From: an uncultured Clostridia bacterium
Lineage (GTDB): Bacteria > Bacillota > Clostridia > Oscillospirales > Oscillospiraceae
Direction: 5' to 3'
Assembly (NCBI GenBank): GCA_947170435.1
Contig: CAMVTO010000023.1
Span: forward strand, 1 to 42,859
DNA: 42,859 bases
Shown here: positions 40,607 through 42,859 of the stretch, piece by piece
Layout: every line of letters starts with the position of its first letter
How positions within the stretch are numbered: the first letter of the stretch is position 1
Program-made: the position numbers and the translations under genes
Notes under the pieces: generated by a model
Told to the model about the DNA's origin: nothing
Database searches by the model: none
Seen by the model: only the letters and a program-made list of their open reading frames with translations

Positions 40607-40942
40607 ATGACCAAAGAAGACGTGCTGGCCAAGGTCCGGGAGATCAGGCCGAATGAATATACAGACGAGTGGGCGCTGGGCCAGCTGGAGGAGCTGGAGC
40701 AGCGCGTTTTGCGCGAGCTGATGGACGGCTATCTCATTCCGGAGGCCGGCGAGGGGCTGCTGGTGGTCAGCCCCTATGACGGCATATACGCTGACTGGAT
40801 CGTGGCGCAGATCGACCTGGCGAACGGCGATTATGACCGCTATAACAACCAGATGCAGCTTTTCAATACCAGGTGGGAAGAGCTGGGTCGGCACATCAGC
40901 CGGACGTACAGACGGGAAAAGCCGTCTGTATATCGCCTGTGA
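40607..40942 (+). CDS. Head-tail connector/adaptor protein (111 aa)
   Basis: GTGGAGG is five bases before this ATG, whereas the in-frame GTG at 40595 overlaps it. KEDVLAKVREIRPNEYTDEWALGQLEELEQRVLRELM has the all-helical pattern of gp6/P22 gp4-like connector proteins, which join the portal to the tail. It lies between the head protein and the nozzle candidate. The family is inferred from pattern and position. Confidence 0.65.
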   Translation: MTKEDVLAKVREIRPNEYTDEWALGQLEELEQRVLRELMDGYLIPEAGEGLLVVSPYDGIYADWIVAQIDLANGDYDRYNNQMQLFNTRWEELGRHISRTYRREKPSVYRL

Positions 40943-40951
40943 GGTGACTGT

Positions 40952-42742
40952 ATGCTGATGCCATACCTGCAGCCGACCAAGGCAAAAGCGAATATGCAGG
41001 ATAAATTCCTGGGACTGAACGATCATGTGGCCTGCGATCCGGCGCAATTCCGCGACATGCGGAACCTTTCCAGCGACCGCTATCCCGTGATGGGACCGAG
41101 GAAGCAGCGGCGGCTGGTCCGCACCTTCGAGCACGCGACCGCACTGATGGGCGGCGCGGAGCTGACGTGGGTGGAGGACGGACAGCTGTATTTCGACGGC
41201 GAGGCCGTGTGCGCGGTGAGCAGCGAAAGGCCGCAGCTCGTGCGCATGGGCGCGTACCTGATCGTGTGGCCGGACAGGATCATCTACAACACCCACACCA
41301 AGGAAATGGTGGACATGGACGCGGTGGTCAGCGCGGCGGGCGCGAGCGTACGCCCGTGCACGCTGACCGGCGCGGACCTGCCGTATACAGCTGACAGCGT
41401 GCCGCCTGAGAGCCCTGCGGAGCAGGATTACTGGTGGAACACGGACACCAAAGGCCTGTACCAGTACCTGGGCGGGGAATGGCAAGGCATCGAAACGGTG
41501 TACAGCCGGATCGACATACCGGGGATCTCCGGCAAGTACCATGATTACGACGTGGTGAAGCTGGAGGGCTTTTCCTACGAGGGCCTGAACCTGGACGCGG
41601 CGACGGTGTATGTGGCCAAGGACGGCTATATCGTGATCGCGACCGGCGAACTGATGGATTATACCGAAACCGGGACTGTGACCATCAGCCGTGAAGCGCC
41701 GGAGCTGGACTTCATCTGCGAATCAGGCAATCGCCTGTGGGGCTGCAGCAGCAGGACGCATGAGATCAGGGGCTGCAAGCTGGGCGATCCGACCAACTGG
41801 TCGAGCTACCTGGGCATCAGCACGGACAGTTACGCGGCGACCGTGGGCAGCGCGGGGGATTTCACGGGCATATACCAGTACATGGGATACGTCCACTTTT
41901 TCAAGGAGAACTGCGTGCACAGGCTGTACGGCACGCGGCCGGAGAACTACCAGCTGATCGAGCTGCCGGTCAGGGGCGTCAAGGCTGGCTGTGAGCGCAG
42001 CCTGTGTACTGTCAACCAGATTTTGTATTACGTCAGCCGCGACGGCGTGATGGCCTTTGACGGCAGCAGCCCCGTGGAAATCGGGGACGCGATCGGCGAC
42101 GTGACCTTCAGCGACTGCGTGTGCGGAGCGCACGAGGACAAGCTCTACCTGTCGGCGGTGATCGAGCGCGGCGGAGAGGGCGCGGGCGTAAGGCGCGAGG
42201 AGCTGATGACCGGGCCGCTGCCGACCAATGCCCAGACATCCGACGCGCTGCTGTACGCCATGGACACGGGCAAGGGCCTGTGGCACATCGAGGACGATAC
42301 GCGCTGTGTCGCCTTTGCGGAGACGCCTGAGGGCGACTTCATGCTGTCAGACAGCGGCGGACTGTGGCTGATCGACGGAGGACACAGCCGGTACGAGACG
42401 CCGGACGCCAGCGAGGAGCCGGAGATCGAGTGGTGGGGCATCACGGGCGATATCGGGATGGACAGCCCAAACCAGAAATGGATCAAGCGCCTGACGCTGC
42501 GCCTGGGCATGGAACGCGGCGCGAGGCTGAGCGTGGACATCATGTATGACAGCGACGGGCGCTGGATCCGGGCGATGAGCATCGAGACGGAGCGCAAGAA
42601 GAGTCTGACGCTGCCGATCAGGACGCGGCGCTGTGACCACTTCTGCCTGCGCTACAGCGGCATCGGGAATGTGGAGATCTACAGCGTGGCGAAGACCTAT
42701 GACGAGGCGAGCGAGCGCATGACGATGGTCAGGAGACGGTGA
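40952..42742 (+). CDS. Tail nozzle / P22 gp10-like stabilisation protein candidate (596 aa)
   Basis: The protein is beta-rich throughout with repeated blade-like segments (GAYLIVWPDRIIYNTHTKEMVDM, FICESGNRLWGCSSRTHEI, LCTVNQILYYVSRDGVMAFDG), suggesting a beta-propeller. P22 gp10-type packaged-DNA stabilisation proteins (short-tail nozzles) are built this way. MPYLQPTKAKANMQDKFLGL at the start and SRYETPDASEEPE near residue 485 are also typical. It follows the connector gene after 9 nt. No tail-tube or tape-measure gene is seen elsewhere, which supports a short-tailed particle. Confidence 0.65.
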   Translation: MLMPYLQPTKAKANMQDKFLGLNDHVACDPAQFRDMRNLSSDRYPVMGPRKQRRLVRTFEHATALMGGAELTWVEDGQLYFDGEAVCAVSSERPQLVRMGAYLIVWPDRIIYNTHTKEMVDMDAVVSAAGASVRPCTLTGADLPYTADSVPPESPAEQDYWWNTDTKGLYQYLGGEWQGIETVYSRIDIPGISGKYHDYDVVKLEGFSYEGLNLDAATVYVAKDGYIVIATGELMDYTETGTVTISREAPELDFICESGNRLWGCSSRTHEIRGCKLGDPTNWSSYLGISTDSYAATVGSAGDFTGIYQYMGYVHFFKENCVHRLYGTRPENYQLIELPVRGVKAGCERSLCTVNQILYYVSRDGVMAFDGSSPVEIGDAIGDVTFSDCVCGAHEDKLYLSAVIERGGEGAGVRREELMTGPLPTNAQTSDALLYAMDTGKGLWHIEDDTRCVAFAETPEGDFMLSDSGGLWLIDGGHSRYETPDASEEPEIEWWGITGDIGMDSPNQKWIKRLTLRLGMERGARLSVDIMYDSDGRWIRAMSIETERKKSLTLPIRTRRCDHFCLRYSGIGNVEIYSVAKTYDEASERMTMVRRR

Positions 42743-42745
42743 TAT

Positions 42746-42859
42746 GGTTCGACCCCGGTTGAGCGCCTAACGGAAGAACAACACGTTGAGCTGAAAGAGG
42801 AGCGCGCGCGCACCGCGGGGACAAGTCCCTCGCGCACCGCGCACGAGATGGTCCTTCGC
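42746..42859 (+). repeat. Composite dispersed repeat spanning the contig junction
   Basis: GGTTCGACCCCGG, CAACACGTTGAGCTGAAAGAGG and the GC-rich 55-mer to the window end, continuing at 1-80 with GTGCAACAGCACGCTCAGGATGACA. The element is complete only if the ends are joined. Confidence 0.85.

Overview
The window is a nearly complete temperate tailed-phage genome, probably of a gut member of the Clostridia/Bacillota. Support for the host group: strong AGGAGG ribosome binding sites, an r1t-like holin, an NlpC/P60 lysin, and a Prp-type protease whose target motif is the one found at the N-terminus of Bacillota ribosomal protein L27. The first and last 55 bases are identical, so the contig is probably circular with a unique length near 42,804 bp. 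That same 55-mer also occurs inside the genome (37650-37704), which weakens the proof. Gene order across the junction is sensible.

Layout as a circle. The switch lies at 30461-31198: a CI-like repressor (-) and a Cro-like regulator (+) face each other across three matching operators. Leftward of it are the integrase (28299-29336, -) and an attP made of the 3' part of a tRNA-Ser(GCU) gene flanked by five GTGGGTAGTA-type arm sites. An excisionase-like gene and an acidic unknown protein, read from a very good sigma-70 promoter, lie beyond attP. Rightward is an early region of small genes (30998-35462: HTH regulators, zinc ribbons, an ASCH protein, small membrane proteins). It leads to a HUH-type Rep gene (35841-36695), the only recognisable replication gene.

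The morphogenesis block starts with the small terminase (37040), scaffold (37928), an N4-gp56-like major capsid protein (38942), head and adaptor proteins and a P22 gp10-like nozzle candidate (40952). It continues over the contig junction with a tail protein (97), a glycine/glutamine-rich virion protein (689), a 3,999-residue giant polyvalent protein (1608-13607), large terminase, portal and Prp protease (16991). A terminator follows Prp. The appendage genes (17338-23451) come next, then a ClpP-like protease, endolysin, two holin-type membrane proteins and a terminator at 26941. No major tail tube or tape-measure protein is evident, so a short-tailed virion is likely.

Two features stand out. 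First, the phage encodes its own Prp, and both scaffold and capsid protein carry the Prp/L27 cleavage motif (KLKLQLF-G and KLRLQLF-A), giving a self-contained capsid maturation module. Second, about ten copies of a composite palindromic repeat are scattered between early and late genes, and several are translated as the ends of neighbouring proteins. The giant protein carries an HExxH zincin motif, a long Glu/Gln/Pro-rich region, a clearly AT-rich inserted domain and modules resembling the large polyvalent proteins of clostridial phages.
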